From Heyndrickxia shackletonii (GTDB lineage: Bacteria; Bacillota; Bacilli; Bacillales; Bacillaceae_C), in contig NZ_LJJC01000004.1 of assembly GCF_001420715.1 (NCBI RefSeq), positions 2,279,908-2,343,907 on the forward strand: DNA of 64,000 nucleotides. The letters run 5' to 3'. Positions within the stretch are counted from its first letter, which is position 1, and each line of letters opens with the position of its first letter. Both the position numbers and the translations under genes were made by a program. This document shows positions 6,904-15,896 of this stretch, one piece after another. Below the pieces are notes generated by a model. That model was not told the origin of the DNA. It did no database searches and saw only the letters and a program-made list of their open reading frames with translations.

Positions 6904-8094
6904 ATGAAAAAGTTTTTTAGAAAGGCTGAATTTGGATTTGCTGCTGCATTAGTTTCCTTTGGTGTTTTTGCTGCATCCTCATCTGCGAGTGCACAAACGG
7001 TAACGCATTCTAACCAGTTTGATAGTTTAGTAGCACAGCATCCTATTCACTTTAAGCACAACTCAGGTAATGGAAAACCCAATGCGGTAACTGGTGTTTT
7101 TAACCCCACAGATATTAAAAAGGCATATGGTATTGATCTTTTAAACAAAACAGGAAAAGGCCAGACAATAGCTCTAGTCGAGGCATACGGAAGTCCAACC
7201 ATCGAAAATGACTTGCAAGTTTTTAATCAACAATTTGGGCTTCCGGCAGCCAATATTGAAGTTGTCTATCCACAAGGAAAACCCAAAACGGATGGAGGCT
7301 GGGCACTGGAAACAGCATTAGATGTGGAATGGGCACATGCTATTGCGCCTGATGCAAAAATCTTGGTTGTTTCAGCTAAATCAGCATCTATAAATGATTT
7401 ACTTGTTGCAGAAGATTATGCAACAAGCCACGGTGCAACGATTGTATCTAACAGTTGGGGAGGATCGGAATTTTCAGGGGAGGCATCATATGATAGTCAC
7501 TTTAATCATAGCGGGATTACCTATTTGGCATCCTCTGGTGACAACGGTCAAGGAAGCTCCTGGCCAGCCTCATCGCCAAACGTAGTAGCAGTTGGCGGTA
7601 CAACGCTAAGTGTAACAAGTAATGGAGATTATGCCGGTGAATCTGCATGGTCTGGTTCAGGTGGTGCATTAAGCTCCTATGAAGGTATACCTGTATATCA
7701 ATCAAATTGGACTAGTGTAGTAGGTTCGAAACGTGGAATACCTGATGTCGCATTTGATGCAGATCCTAACACAGGTGTATATGTGTACACTAGTACTAGG
7801 AATCAAGGACAACAAGGATGGTTCCAGGTTGGCGGCACTAGCTTTAGTGCACCGGCATGGGGAGCCCTTATTGCATTAGCAAATGAAGGGCATTCACAAT
7901 CATTATCCAGTTCAGAGGTTTTGAATAAAATTTATAGCCTTGCTGGAACAACTGGCAGCATTGGATACAAAACAAACTATCATGATATTTTAACAGGAAG
8001 TAATGGTTATTCAGCTCAAGCAGGATATGATATTGTAACAGGGATCGGAAGTCCAATCGCCAATCAATTGGTCCCTGTTTTAAATACAAAATAA
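6904..8094 (+). CDS. Secreted S53 (sedolisin/kumamolisin-like) serine-carboxyl peptidase lacking a propeptide
   Basis: A 396-aa exported endopeptidase. The Sec signal peptide covers residues 1-30, with cleavage after ASA. The catalytic domain starts near 65 (NPTDIKKAYG). The acid pair Glu136/Asp140 is in WALETALDVEW, the oxyanion Asp213 in SSGDNG, and nucleophile Ser313 in GGTSFSAPAWG. A C-terminal calcium-site region is visible (DILTGSNGY and YDIVTGIGSP). Classical family members carry an N-terminal propeptide of roughly 180 residues; here only about 35 residues separate signal peptide and catalytic domain. The start has a clear GGGGAGG site. Probably an extracellular scavenging protease; activation mode unknown. 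Confidence 0.92.
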   Translation: MKKFFRKAEFGFAAALVSFGVFAASSSASAQTVTHSNQFDSLVAQHPIHFKHNSGNGKPNAVTGVFNPTDIKKAYGIDLLNKTGKGQTIALVEAYGSPTIENDLQVFNQQFGLPAANIEVVYPQGKPKTDGGWALETALDVEWAHAIAPDAKILVVSAKSASINDLLVAEDYATSHGATIVSNSWGGSEFSGEASYDSHFNHSGITYLASSGDNGQGSSWPASSPNVVAVGGTTLSVTSNGDYAGESAWSGSGGALSSYEGIPVYQSNWTSVVGSKRGIPDVAFDADPNTGVYVYTSTRNQGQQGWFQVGGTSFSAPAWGALIALANEGHSQSLSSSEVLNKIYSLAGTTGSIGYKTNYHDILTGSNGYSAQAGYDIVTGIGSPIANQLVPVLNTK

Positions 8095-8116
8095 TAGTTT
8101 AATAGATATTGTTGCC

Positions 8117-8150
8117 AAAAACTCTGCCCTCATGCAGAGTTTTTGCTTTT
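8117..8150. terminator. Bidirectional terminator between the S53 and fbpA genes
   Basis: AAAAACTCTG (8117-8126) pairs with CAGAGTTTTT (8135-8144), with T-rich flanks on both strands. It probably serves both the S53 gene and the convergent small gene at 8150-8308. Confidence 0.85.
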
Positions 8151-8308
8151 TAGTCATGATGTGGTCTTGATTGATACGTATTTTCCAGTTCACTTAAAGT
8201 GAGATTATATAATTGACGCCCCGAAACTTTGCAGATTCCTGCGTCCAGCAATTTTTGAATATAAATTTGTTTTCGTTTTTCGAGTGGGTTGCGAATAATA
8301 TTTGACAT
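8150..8308 (-). CDS. fbpA: Fur-regulated basic protein FbpA-like
   Basis: A 52-aa basic protein, starting at an ATG (8306-8308) behind AAAGGAG with 9-nt spacing. The pattern NPLEKRKQIYIQKLLDAGI followed by GRQLYNLTLSELE matches the FbpA family I remember from Bacillus subtilis, where FbpA, FbpB and FbpC help the small RNA FsrA to spare iron. No convincing Fur box was found in front of it. It lies between two convergent or divergent neighbours and is probably monocistronic. Confidence 0.8.
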   Translation of the reverse strand: MSNIIRNPLEKRKQIYIQKLLDAGICKVSGRQLYNLTLSELENTYQSRPHHD

Positions 8309-8456
8309 ATATTGGACTCCTTTCCTCTTTTATCTTTTACCATTTGTCTGTTTCTAATTCATCTCCTGCAGTTTTAATATTTATAAAAAATTCAAATAGT
8401 ATAGTATAATGAAATTATAAAAAAAATAATAGAAATTGCAGAGGAGAGAAATGATC

Positions 8457-9701
8457 ATGAATAAAGATTTTTTTGTACATAATCGTGAAAATTTATATGA
8501 AAAATTAGAGGATCAGTCAATACTCGTTTTATTTGCCGGCAAAGCGCCTCAAAAATCAGCGGATGAAGCATATAAATTTGTTCCGAATCGGAATTTTTAC
8601 TATGTAACAGGTGTTAATGAACCGAATAATATTTTTCTTGCAGTCAAAAGAGATAATAAGGTAGAAGAATACTTGTTTATTGTCAAATCTGATCCTGTTT
8701 TAGAAAAATGGGTAGGAAAAACAATTTCGGTAGAAGAAGCAAAAGATCTATCCGGTGTAGAAAATATTCAATTTACCGAGCAATTCGAATCCTTTTTTGC
8801 CAGAACTGTCTCTTCTCTTCAAACTGCAAATGTCTATGTAGATCTGGAAAGAAGTGAATTAGATACTTTAACAACGAAATCACAGCAATTTGTCAAACAA
8901 CTTCAGACCAACTATCCATTCCTGCAAGTAAAAAATGTCTATCCTGTTATTTGTGATTTAAGACTTTATAAAAAAACGGAAGAAATTGAAAAAATAAAAC
9001 AGGCAATCGAAATTACCAAAAAGGGTATCTATAACCTGATGAGCAATGCAAAGCCAGGAATGAAAGAATACCAGCTTGAAGCACATTTTGACTTTGTGTT
9101 GAAAACAGAAGGGGTAAAAGATTTCGCTTTTCCTACCATAGTAGCGAGCGGCCAAAATGGAACCGTTCTTCATTATGATAAAAATGATGCGGTAGCCGAA
9201 GATGGCAGCCTAGTTCTCCTTGATTTAGGTGCTCAGCATGACTACTATAGCGCAGATATTAGTTTTACTTTCCCTGTAAATGGGAAATTTACGGAAAGAC
9301 AAAAAACTTTCTATAATATCGTTTTAAGAGCATTAAGAGAAACCACAGACCTTATTAAGCCCGGTGTTCCATTTACCAAGTTAAATGAACATACAAAAAA
9401 GGTATTAGCAGAAGAATGTATGAAGCTCGGTTTAATTAAAGAAGAAAGTGAGATCAGCAAATATTATTATCATGGTGTCAGTCATTCATTAGGTCTTGAT
9501 ACACATGATGTTGGAAATTACCGTGATAAAGTTTTAGAGCCAGGAATGGTGTTAACAGTGGAACCAGGACTATATATTGAAGAAGAAGGCATTGGCATTC
9601 GTATTGAAGATGATGTGTTGGTAACAGAGAACGGTAACGAAAATCTTTCCAAAGATATTATTCGTTCCATTGAAGATATTGAAGCATTTATGAATAAATA
9701 A
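8457..9701 (+). CDS. M24B aminopeptidase (Xaa-Pro aminopeptidase-like)
   Basis: A 414-aa metallopeptidase of the pita-bread fold, expected to cleave N-terminal X-Pro bonds using two metal ions. The N-terminal creatinase-like domain (about 1-165) includes PNRNFYYVTGVNEPN. The catalytic domain carries the metal ligands in VLLDLGAQHDYYSADIS (two Asp), HGVSHSLGLDTHD (His), TVEPGLYIEEEG (Glu) and IRIEDDVLVT (Glu). ATG 8457 was chosen because GAGGAGAG lies 8-10 nt upstream; ATG 8451 in the same frame is possible. Monocistronic, with a strong terminator. Confidence 0.93.
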   Translation: MNKDFFVHNRENLYEKLEDQSILVLFAGKAPQKSADEAYKFVPNRNFYYVTGVNEPNNIFLAVKRDNKVEEYLFIVKSDPVLEKWVGKTISVEEAKDLSGVENIQFTEQFESFFARTVSSLQTANVYVDLERSELDTLTTKSQQFVKQLQTNYPFLQVKNVYPVICDLRLYKKTEEIEKIKQAIEITKKGIYNLMSNAKPGMKEYQLEAHFDFVLKTEGVKDFAFPTIVASGQNGTVLHYDKNDAVAEDGSLVLLDLGAQHDYYSADISFTFPVNGKFTERQKTFYNIVLRALRETTDLIKPGVPFTKLNEHTKKVLAEECMKLGLIKEESEISKYYYHGVSHSLGLDTHDVGNYRDKVLEPGMVLTVEPGLYIEEEGIGIRIEDDVLVTENGNENLSKDIIRSIEDIEAFMNK

Positions 9702-9707
9702 TTATTT

Positions 9708-9747
9708 CCCCTCTCTTGAAGAATAATACAAGAGAGGGGTTTTTATT
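9708..9747 (+). terminator. Terminator after the M24 peptidase gene
   Basis: A perfect 11-bp stem CCCCTCTCTTG (9708-9718) with CAAGAGAGGGG (9729-9739), then TTTTTATTT. Confidence 0.95.
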
Positions 9748-9794
9748 TAAGAACACCTCCAAATCTTTTTTGCTTTTTATAAGGAGGACATGCA

Positions 9795-10361
9795 GTGAAA
9801 AAATGGATTATCATCTTTCTAGCAACTGTTTTTATCCTTTTTATGGCCATTTTAACGATATTTTATCTAATTAAAGGCGACTCTTCCAGATGGCAAGTAG
9901 CATTAGGCGGGATCATTGTTGGTGCTATTCCGCTATGTTTACTATTTCTAAAAGAAAATCCCTTTAATATACCGACAATCATTGCGTATTATGTATTTTT
10001 ATTTTGCACCACTTATTTAGGTTCCATTGCCAGTTTTTATCTACACTACAATTGGTGGGACAGTGCTCTTCATCTGTACAAAGGGGTATTTGTTGGCTGT
10101 ATTGGCATTACTTTAATAAAAGTATTCATCCGTAAATCGGTGAGCCCTGAAATTTCTCGGTGGATTATTTTTCTTTTTGTTGTGTCTCTTGCAGTTATAG
10201 CGGGCATATTATGGGAAGTGTATGAATTTTTAGGGGATCAATTCATAACTCAGACAATGCAGCGGGGCGGCAATACGGACACGATGATTGACTTGATTGC
10301 AGGTCTTATTGGCGGATTATTGATTGCCATTTACGGTGCTGTCCGAAAACTGCGAGTTTAA
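9795..10361 (+). CDS. YjdF/DUF2238-like membrane protein, paralogue 1
   Basis: A 188-aa membrane protein with five or six hydrophobic helices, starting at GTG behind AAGGAGG. Conserved parts are NWWDSALHLYKG (about 76-87), ILWEVYEFLGDQF (about 136-148) and MQRGGNTDTMIDLI (about 152-165), a pattern like YjdF/DUF2238 proteins with polar residues buried in helices. Function unknown. It is followed after 21 nt by a paralogue with the same motifs, suggesting tandem duplication and perhaps a heteromer. Confidence 0.8.
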   Translation: MKKWIIIFLATVFILFMAILTIFYLIKGDSSRWQVALGGIIVGAIPLCLLFLKENPFNIPTIIAYYVFLFCTTYLGSIASFYLHYNWWDSALHLYKGVFVGCIGITLIKVFIRKSVSPEISRWIIFLFVVSLAVIAGILWEVYEFLGDQFITQTMQRGGNTDTMIDLIAGLIGGLLIAIYGAVRKLRV

Positions 10362-10382
10362 ATATTTCTTTGAGGTGATAAG

Positions 10383-10967
10383 GTGAATCGAAAAATTGTC
10401 ATTACCGTAAGTTTGTTATACATCGTTTTTATGGGGATTTTGGCATTTTACCTTTTTCCAAATGAAGAATCAAAAAAGGCTTGGGTTGCTGTTGGCGGTG
10501 TAGTTTGCGGTGCAATTCCGTTATTTCTGTCCATTTTCACGAAGCTGAAATTAAATTTGCCTATTATCATTTCTTATTTTATTTTTTTATTTGGTTCTCA
10601 ATACCTTGGTTCGATTCGTGGATGGTATGGCCTCGGCTGGTGGGACACCTTTATTCATTTTATTAGCGGCGGTATTCTTGCTTTCACGGCTATTGCCTTA
10701 TATGAAAGGCTTGTACATCGAAATGCCGGAAACGATATTTCTCCTTGGTTTGTCTTTTTATTTACATTTGGATTTGCTGCACTTGGCGGCGTGTTGTGGG
10801 AAACATATGAATTTAGTTGTGATCAATTTTTTGGAACAACGATGCAAGGCGGTGGCAATACAGATACGATGACTGATTTAATCGCGGATATTCTAGGAGG
10901 GTTGGTGATTGCGGTATACTCTGGTATTAGAACGAAGATGAAGTTGAATAAGCAAAATACAATATAA
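10383..10967 (+). CDS. YjdF/DUF2238-like membrane protein, paralogue 2
   Basis: A 194-aa protein starting at GTG behind TTGAGGTGAT. It repeats the design of its neighbour: GWWDTFIHFISGG (about 86-98), GVLWETYEFSCDQFFG (about 138-153) and MQGGGNTDTMTDLIAD (about 156-171). In this copy the second position of the WWD motif block reads FIHFISG, closer to the family pattern 'D.L.H..SG', so copy 2 may be the less divergent one. Probably co-transcribed with copy 1 and with the acetyltransferase gene 36 nt downstream. Confidence 0.8.
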   Translation: MNRKIVITVSLLYIVFMGILAFYLFPNEESKKAWVAVGGVVCGAIPLFLSIFTKLKLNLPIIISYFIFLFGSQYLGSIRGWYGLGWWDTFIHFISGGILAFTAIALYERLVHRNAGNDISPWFVFLFTFGFAALGGVLWETYEFSCDQFFGTTMQGGGNTDTMTDLIADILGGLVIAVYSGIRTKMKLNKQNTI

Positions 10968-11003
10968 CTTCATACAATGTTCGAAAAAGTTAAGGGTGAT
11001 TGT

Positions 11004-11468
11004 ATGAATATCAGAATCGCACGAACAAATATGGAGGAAGCACAAGAATTGTTAAACATTCAAAAGCAAGCCTTTCAATCAGACTTAGAAAAATATAGAG
11101 ACTTTGCGACAAATCCTGCTGCTGAATCGTTGATATCTTTCATTCAAAGGATTCTAATTTCACAGCACTATACTATTTTTATCGATGAAGAAATAGCCGG
11201 TTCCATTGATATTAGAAAAATTTCAGAGGATCATTATTTGTTAAATCAGCTATGTTTAAACCCGAAATGGCAAAACCGCGGATTCGGGTCAAAAATCATG
11301 AAGATGATGGAAGAAATGTTTCCTAATGTAACAATATGGAGTTTAAAAACACAAAAGGACAATGCGAGAAATCGCCATTTTTATGAAAAAGCAGGTTATT
11401 TTTTCATTGGGGAACAAAGGATGACTCATCAGCTCACCTTAGTGGAATATGAGAAAAGGCTTGGCTGA
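11004..11468 (+). CDS. GNAT-family N-acetyltransferase
   Basis: A 154-aa acetyl-CoA-dependent acyltransferase of the GNAT fold. The signature LNPKWQNRGFGSKIMKMMEE (motif A, R/Q-x-x-G-x-G/A form) is followed by NARNRHFYEKAGYFFIGE (motif B). The start at ATG 11004 follows AAGGGTG; the open frame begins nine codons earlier without a ribosome-binding site. The substrate is unknown. It is the last gene of the membrane-paralogue transcription unit and converges on 11469-11942, with only the stop codons between them. Confidence 0.85.
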   Translation: MNIRIARTNMEEAQELLNIQKQAFQSDLEKYRDFATNPAAESLISFIQRILISQHYTIFIDEEIAGSIDIRKISEDHYLLNQLCLNPKWQNRGFGSKIMKMMEEMFPNVTIWSLKTQKDNARNRHFYEKAGYFFIGEQRMTHQLTLVEYEKRLG

Positions 11469-11942
11469 TTAATGATTCAACGCCTGATAATAAATATAAA
11501 TAAAAGATAAATAAATTATATATCCTATTAAAGAATAAGTATGTTTCCAGGATTCAAGATGAATAAAAAAACCAAATGATTCCGATATTCGTTCGAAAAC
11601 GGACATAAACAAACTGATGATGAAAATGAACCATATTTTTTGCCAAGATTTTAATAGATTGCTAACGAAAAGAAACAGACAGATGAAAATAGGAAGTCCA
11701 AAGAGAGTAAAGGCTACGTTAATTTGGAATACATTAGGCAATGGCCGCTTCGGAAAAACGTATATTCCTTTCCCGACAAAAAATAAGTCGAGATAGGTTC
11801 CTATTAGGGCACCAATAAATATTGTTGATAACAAAGCATTAATAGAAATGGGAGATTGCTTTTTTTGTGTTTGCAGCAAGCTCCAGTCTTTCGAGTGTTT
11901 TACAATATTCTTCTTCAATTTTATCCTCTGCCTTTTCGTCAT
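11469..11942 (-). CDS. CBO0543-like four-helix membrane protein, start uncertain
   Basis: Up to 157 aa with four hydrophobic segments (about 36-58, 70-92, 100-118 and 133-152). The sequence after residue 33 (LSTIFIGALIGTYLDLFFVG) looks like CBO0543-type Bacillales membrane proteins of unknown role. The first 33 codons overlap the 3' end of the DUF2515 gene by 104 nt and read as a basic, low-information stretch, so the true start may be an internal TTG such as the one in the AGAGG-preceded position near 11918. Likely translationally coupled to the upstream DUF2515 gene. Confidence 0.65.
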   Translation of the reverse strand: MTKRQRIKLKKNIVKHSKDWSLLQTQKKQSPISINALLSTIFIGALIGTYLDLFFVGKGIYVFPKRPLPNVFQINVAFTLFGLPIFICLFLFVSNLLKSWQKIWFIFIISLFMSVFERISESFGFFIHLESWKHTYSLIGYIIYLSFIYIYYQALNH

Positions 11943-12975
11943 TTTCTATTAAGTAATAAATAATTCTCCAGTCTTTATACCAGTCTATTTTTTCTGCAGG
12001 TCCATGCTCTACATTTTTCCAAGCAAATTCAAGTTTCGGACTATAGATTTTCGTTGCACCCGGTAGCAATTGGCATGATTTTAATTTTGGTTTAAATATA
12101 CTTCCAGGAAGTCCTTCGTCCACATCATTAAAAATATGTGGCCAATAATCCTTTCTGGAACCAGTATGGGGAGTAGTAGTTGCCCATTTTGTTAACATGT
12201 TTAAGCGATTTTGATTACTGAATAATATAGAATATAGCCGCTTCCCTAATAAAATTCGTTCGTGCAAGGACTCAAAATGATGGAGTGTTTTACCTACTAA
12301 CTTTATCTGTTGGTGAAAAAAATAGGGAAATAAAATATGGTTCATAGAGAGTAAATCTTGAAGCTTAAATTCTAAGGAACTGAAAATTTCCTTTTTATAA
12401 ATTGGATTTTTCATTACTCTTAATTCTAAATAGCTTTGTTCATTAATAATTTGCGCAACAGTTAGGATATAAGTATCATGTTGAACCCAAAAGTAGTTCC
12501 AAATCACTTCCATAAACAGGGACACATTTAGATGCCTCAATAAGTAAAACAAGTTTTGGTTTCTTTTTAAGCTTTCTTCATAAAGTAAAAATTGGGGAAA
12601 TACATCTTGAAATATCAGCCAATTTCCCCTTTCTAAAAAAGCGAAAAAAGAAGCAGCTTCCTTTTTAGATAATAGTCTGGTGAGCAGTCCGCCTTTTAAA
12701 TCTGTCATATTCCAGCCGCCATTCCTGGATACCATATGTCCGAGAAAAGCCCAGTGTACTTCAGGGTGCCGGTTGTAAAATTCCAGATATGCTTTTGTTC
12801 TTGTTACATTATTAATGTTTAAGCTGCTTGTTTGCTGCCTAATCTGTTGAATAAGCGAGCTTTCCCCGTTTGTAAGCTCATTTACAAAGGATAATTTCCC
12901 TTTTTTCTTTAATTCACGCTTGATGTTAATTAGTGGTTCCGAAAGTTGTTGTTTCTTTTGATGTAGTAGCTTCAT
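11839..12975 (-). CDS. DUF2515 family protein (YppC-like)
   Basis: A 378-aa protein of the DUF2515 type, function unknown. Recognisable stretches are NVTRTKAYLEFYNRHPEVHW and LGHMVSRNGGWNMTDLKGG, followed by a long helical body and a C-terminal AWKNVEHGPAEKIDWYKDW. The ATG at 12973-12975 was chosen because AAAGGAGG lies 11 nt upstream; the open frame runs 18 codons further to 13029. No signal peptide. The 3' end overlaps the next gene by 104 nt. Confidence 0.8.
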   Translation of the reverse strand: MKLLHQKKQQLSEPLINIKRELKKKGKLSFVNELTNGESSLIQQIRQQTSSLNINNVTRTKAYLEFYNRHPEVHWAFLGHMVSRNGGWNMTDLKGGLLTRLLSKKEAASFFAFLERGNWLIFQDVFPQFLLYEESLKRNQNLFYLLRHLNVSLFMEVIWNYFWVQHDTYILTVAQIINEQSYLELRVMKNPIYKKEIFSSLEFKLQDLLSMNHILFPYFFHQQIKLVGKTLHHFESLHERILLGKRLYSILFSNQNRLNMLTKWATTTPHTGSRKDYWPHIFNDVDEGLPGSIFKPKLKSCQLLPGATKIYSPKLEFAWKNVEHGPAEKIDWYKDWRIIYYLIENDEKAEDKIEEEYCKTLERLELAANTKKAISHFY

Positions 12976-13121
12976 TAGGTATTTAACCTCCTTTACATTA
13001 GGAGAGGTTGTCATTCGGGATATCCACATTTAAACATGGAAGTTATTAATCAGTTTATTAATTCATTTCAACATTCATGATACATGATGTTATCTTCGTG
13101 AAATTGTGTAATAAATAAAAA

Positions 13122-13145
13122 AACAAAGCATCTTAACGCCTTGTT
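13122..13145 (-). terminator. Terminator of the aldehyde dehydrogenase gene
   Basis: Reading leftwards, AACAAGGC pairs with GCTTTGTT and is followed by a run of T. It overlaps the stop codon of the dehydrogenase gene. Confidence 0.75.
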
Positions 13146-14514
13146 ATTTTAAAAAACGCTTGATTTTTTTAAGCCCATTTTTCATATTCGGATATCGATA
13201 AGGTATATCGAATAATGTTGTTTGTTTTAAGACACTTTTTTGATGGGAAAAAGTATCAAAGCTTCCTTTACCATGATAGGCTCCGATCCCACTATTACCA
13301 ACTCCTCCAAATGGTAAGTAAGGGGATGCAAAATGGTATACAGTATCATTAATGCACCCTCCGCCGAAGGAAACGCTCTGAAGGATTTCACGCTGTACCG
13401 TATGACTTTCCGTAAAAAGATAAAGGGATAGCGGTTTTGGATGTTTCTGAATTTCTCCGATGACTTCCGATAGATTGTTATATTCTAGTACTGGAAGTAT
13501 AGGGCCGAAAATTTCATCCTGCATAATGAGGTCTTCCCAAGAAATATTCGTAATAACAGTAGGCTCCATTTTATTAAGCTGTCCATCCGTTTTTCCACCA
13601 ATAATAATCTCACCATTTTTTAAAAAGGATGCTAACCTGTTGAAATGTTTTTCACTGACAATGTGGGTGAAGTTTTGATTTTGAAGCGGTTGTTCTCCGT
13701 ATAAATCTTCAATTGCCTCTCTTAAATGAAATAAAAATTCATCCTTGATCTGATGGTGAAGATACAAATAGTCAGGTGCAATACAAGTTTGTCCTGCATT
13801 CATAAATTTTCCCCAGGCGATTCGTTTTGCTGCCAGTTTTACTTTTGCATCTTTATGAACAATACAAGGACTTTTACCGCCGAGTTCTAATGTAACAGGT
13901 GTTAAGTTTTTAGCTGCCGCTTCCATAATCATTTTTCCGACCGGCACACTTCCTGTAAAGAAGATATAATCTGTTTTTACTTGCAAAAGTGCAGTACTTG
14001 TTTCTACACCACCTAATACAACTGAAATATACTCTTCCGGGAAAATGTCTTGAATGATGGAAGCGATTATTTCCGATGTTTTTGGCGTTAATTCAGAAGG
14101 CTTAATGATGGCACAATTGCCAGCTGCAATAGCCCCGATTAAAGGTGCGATGGCTAACTGGAACGGATAATTCCAAGGGGAGATGATAAGCGCAACCCCA
14201 TATGGTTCTGGATAAATAAAGCTTTTGGAGCCAATATGTGTTAACGGTGTTTTCACGCTTTTCGGTTTGCTCCAAGCTTTTAGATGCTTTAAAGTAAAAC
14301 GAATTTCTTCCAGTACTACTCCAATTTCGGTTGAATAAGAATCAAATTCGGATTTGTTTAAATCTGATTTTAACGCATTCATTAATTCTATTTCATTTGT
14401 TTGAATAGCGGATTTTAACTTTTGAAGAGCATTCAAACGAAATGGAATGTCCTTAGTTTCATTAGTTTTAAAATATGCTTTTTGTTTTTCTATTAATGTG
14501 GTGTAGTTTTTCAT
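13144..14514 (-). CDS. Class 3-type aldehyde dehydrogenase (YwdH-like)
   Basis: A 456-aa NAD(P)-dependent aldehyde dehydrogenase oxidising aldehydes to acids. It has the short class 3 layout: N-terminal helical part, PWNYPFQLAIAPLIGAIAAG (about 112-131), FTGSVPVGKMIMEAAAKNL (about 185-203), catalytic Glu in TLELGGKSP (about 207-215) and catalytic Cys in NAGQTCIAPDY (about 239-249). The C-terminus is long and hydrophobic-basic (RYPNMKNGLKKIKRFLK), as in membrane-associated fatty aldehyde dehydrogenases. It resembles Bacillus YwdH; substrate not determinable. Divergent from the aminotransferase gene at 14642. Confidence 0.92.
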   Translation of the reverse strand: MKNYTTLIEKQKAYFKTNETKDIPFRLNALQKLKSAIQTNEIELMNALKSDLNKSEFDSYSTEIGVVLEEIRFTLKHLKAWSKPKSVKTPLTHIGSKSFIYPEPYGVALIISPWNYPFQLAIAPLIGAIAAGNCAIIKPSELTPKTSEIIASIIQDIFPEEYISVVLGGVETSTALLQVKTDYIFFTGSVPVGKMIMEAAAKNLTPVTLELGGKSPCIVHKDAKVKLAAKRIAWGKFMNAGQTCIAPDYLYLHHQIKDEFLFHLREAIEDLYGEQPLQNQNFTHIVSEKHFNRLASFLKNGEIIIGGKTDGQLNKMEPTVITNISWEDLIMQDEIFGPILPVLEYNNLSEVIGEIQKHPKPLSLYLFTESHTVQREILQSVSFGGGCINDTVYHFASPYLPFGGVGNSGIGAYHGKGSFDTFSHQKSVLKQTTLFDIPYRYPNMKNGLKKIKRFLK

Positions 14515-14641
14515 GGAACCTCCAAGAATGTAATCATAACTCTATTTAGTAATATCTGCTAAAATATTCTACAATAAAATATATTTTTTCGTTATAATTA
14601 AATTACTTTTTTTAAAAAGGATATTTTTGAGGTGAACAAAA

Positions 14642-15826
14642 ATGAATATTACACTATCTAGAAAAATGGAAGCTTTTCAAACTTCTATTTTTAATGAACT
14701 TGGTGCTTATAAAAAACAAAAAATAAAAGAAGGCATGGAAGTAATTGATTTAAGTGTCGGCAGCCCTGATCTTCCACCTCCAGACTATGTGATAGAGGAG
14801 TTAACGAAGCATGCCAGTAATCCTTTAGAATATGGTTATGCTATGATCGGCTCAGATGAACTTTATGGAGCGATTAAGGATTATTACTATCGTCAATATC
14901 AAGTAAGTCTGCATCCAGAAAATGAAGTTTTAGTCGTTAAAGGTTCCCAAGATGGTTTAGTGCATTTGCCGATGTTATTGACCAATCCTGGAGATATTGT
15001 GCTTGTACCTGATCCGGGATATACCGCTTATGCAGTAGGAATTTCCATGGCAGACGCTACTCCTTACCCTATGCCATTAAAGGAAGAAAATCAATTCTTG
15101 CCTGATTTAGAAGAGATTCCTGAGGAAATTCGCTCGAAAGCGAAGCTTATGATTTTAAATTTTCCGGGCAATCCTGTACCTGCACTTGCAACGAAGGAAT
15201 TTTATCAAAAGGTTGTAGAGTTTGCGAAGAAGTATAATATTGCCGTATTACATGACTTTGCATATTCTGAGCTTTACTATGAGGAGAAACCAATTAGTTT
15301 TCTTTCTGTAGAGGGTGCTAAAGAAGTAGGAGTGGAGTTTAATTCATTTTCCAAAAGCTTCAACATGGCAGGATGCAGAATAGGTTATGTTATGGGAAAT
15401 CCAATGATTGTAGATGCTTTGAAGCGTTTTAATTCGAATCTTGATTTTGGAGTGTTTACCCCCATTCAAAAAGCGGCTATTTCTGCTTTGCGTCATTCCT
15501 CAGAATTCAATGACAATTTAAGAGAGATATATAAAAGACGAAGAGACATTTTGATTAATGGCTTGAAAGAAATAGGCTGGTTAATCGATCCACCGAAAGC
15601 TTCCATGTTTATATGGGCAAAAATTCCTGAGGGATATACATCGAAGGAGTTTACATATAAATTAATAGATGAAACAGGGATTGTTGTTATTCCAGGAAAT
15701 GCCTTTGGTATAGAAGGGGAAGGCTATGTCCGAATAGGCCTTGTTCAAACAGAGGAAGTATTAAAAAAGGTTGTTTCAAGGTTGAAGGAAAGTGAAATTT
15801 TTCCGGTTGATTCGCTAGTCTATTAA
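14642..15826 (+). CDS. PLP-dependent class I/II aminotransferase (DapL/PatA-like)
   Basis: A 394-aa fold-type I aminotransferase. Family marks are IDLSVGSPDLPPP (about 35-47), YGYAMIGSDEL (about 62-72), the substrate/PLP region VPDPGYTAYAVG (about 123-134), FPGNPVPA, and the PLP-binding Lys in FNSFSKSFNMAGCRIGY (about 231-247). Similar proteins are annotated as LL-diaminopimelate aminotransferase or generic aromatic/alanine aminotransferases; substrate choice cannot be settled here. The start follows TTGAGGTG. Monocistronic, with a terminator after it. Confidence 0.9.
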   Translation: MNITLSRKMEAFQTSIFNELGAYKKQKIKEGMEVIDLSVGSPDLPPPDYVIEELTKHASNPLEYGYAMIGSDELYGAIKDYYYRQYQVSLHPENEVLVVKGSQDGLVHLPMLLTNPGDIVLVPDPGYTAYAVGISMADATPYPMPLKEENQFLPDLEEIPEEIRSKAKLMILNFPGNPVPALATKEFYQKVVEFAKKYNIAVLHDFAYSELYYEEKPISFLSVEGAKEVGVEFNSFSKSFNMAGCRIGYVMGNPMIVDALKRFNSNLDFGVFTPIQKAAISALRHSSEFNDNLREIYKRRRDILINGLKEIGWLIDPPKASMFIWAKIPEGYTSKEFTYKLIDETGIVVIPGNAFGIEGEGYVRIGLVQTEEVLKKVVSRLKESEIFPVDSLVY

Positions 15827-15857
15827 AACTATTTAATATAAATATATTACGAAACTA

Positions 15858-15896
15858 AAGAACCTTTCAGAGGATGCTCTGTAGGTTTTTCTTTTT
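15858..15896 (+). terminator. Terminator after the aminotransferase gene
   Basis: A stem of AACCT plus CAGAG with CTCTG plus AGGTT (15861-15887), with a small bulge, then TTTTTCTTTTT. Confidence 0.8.
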
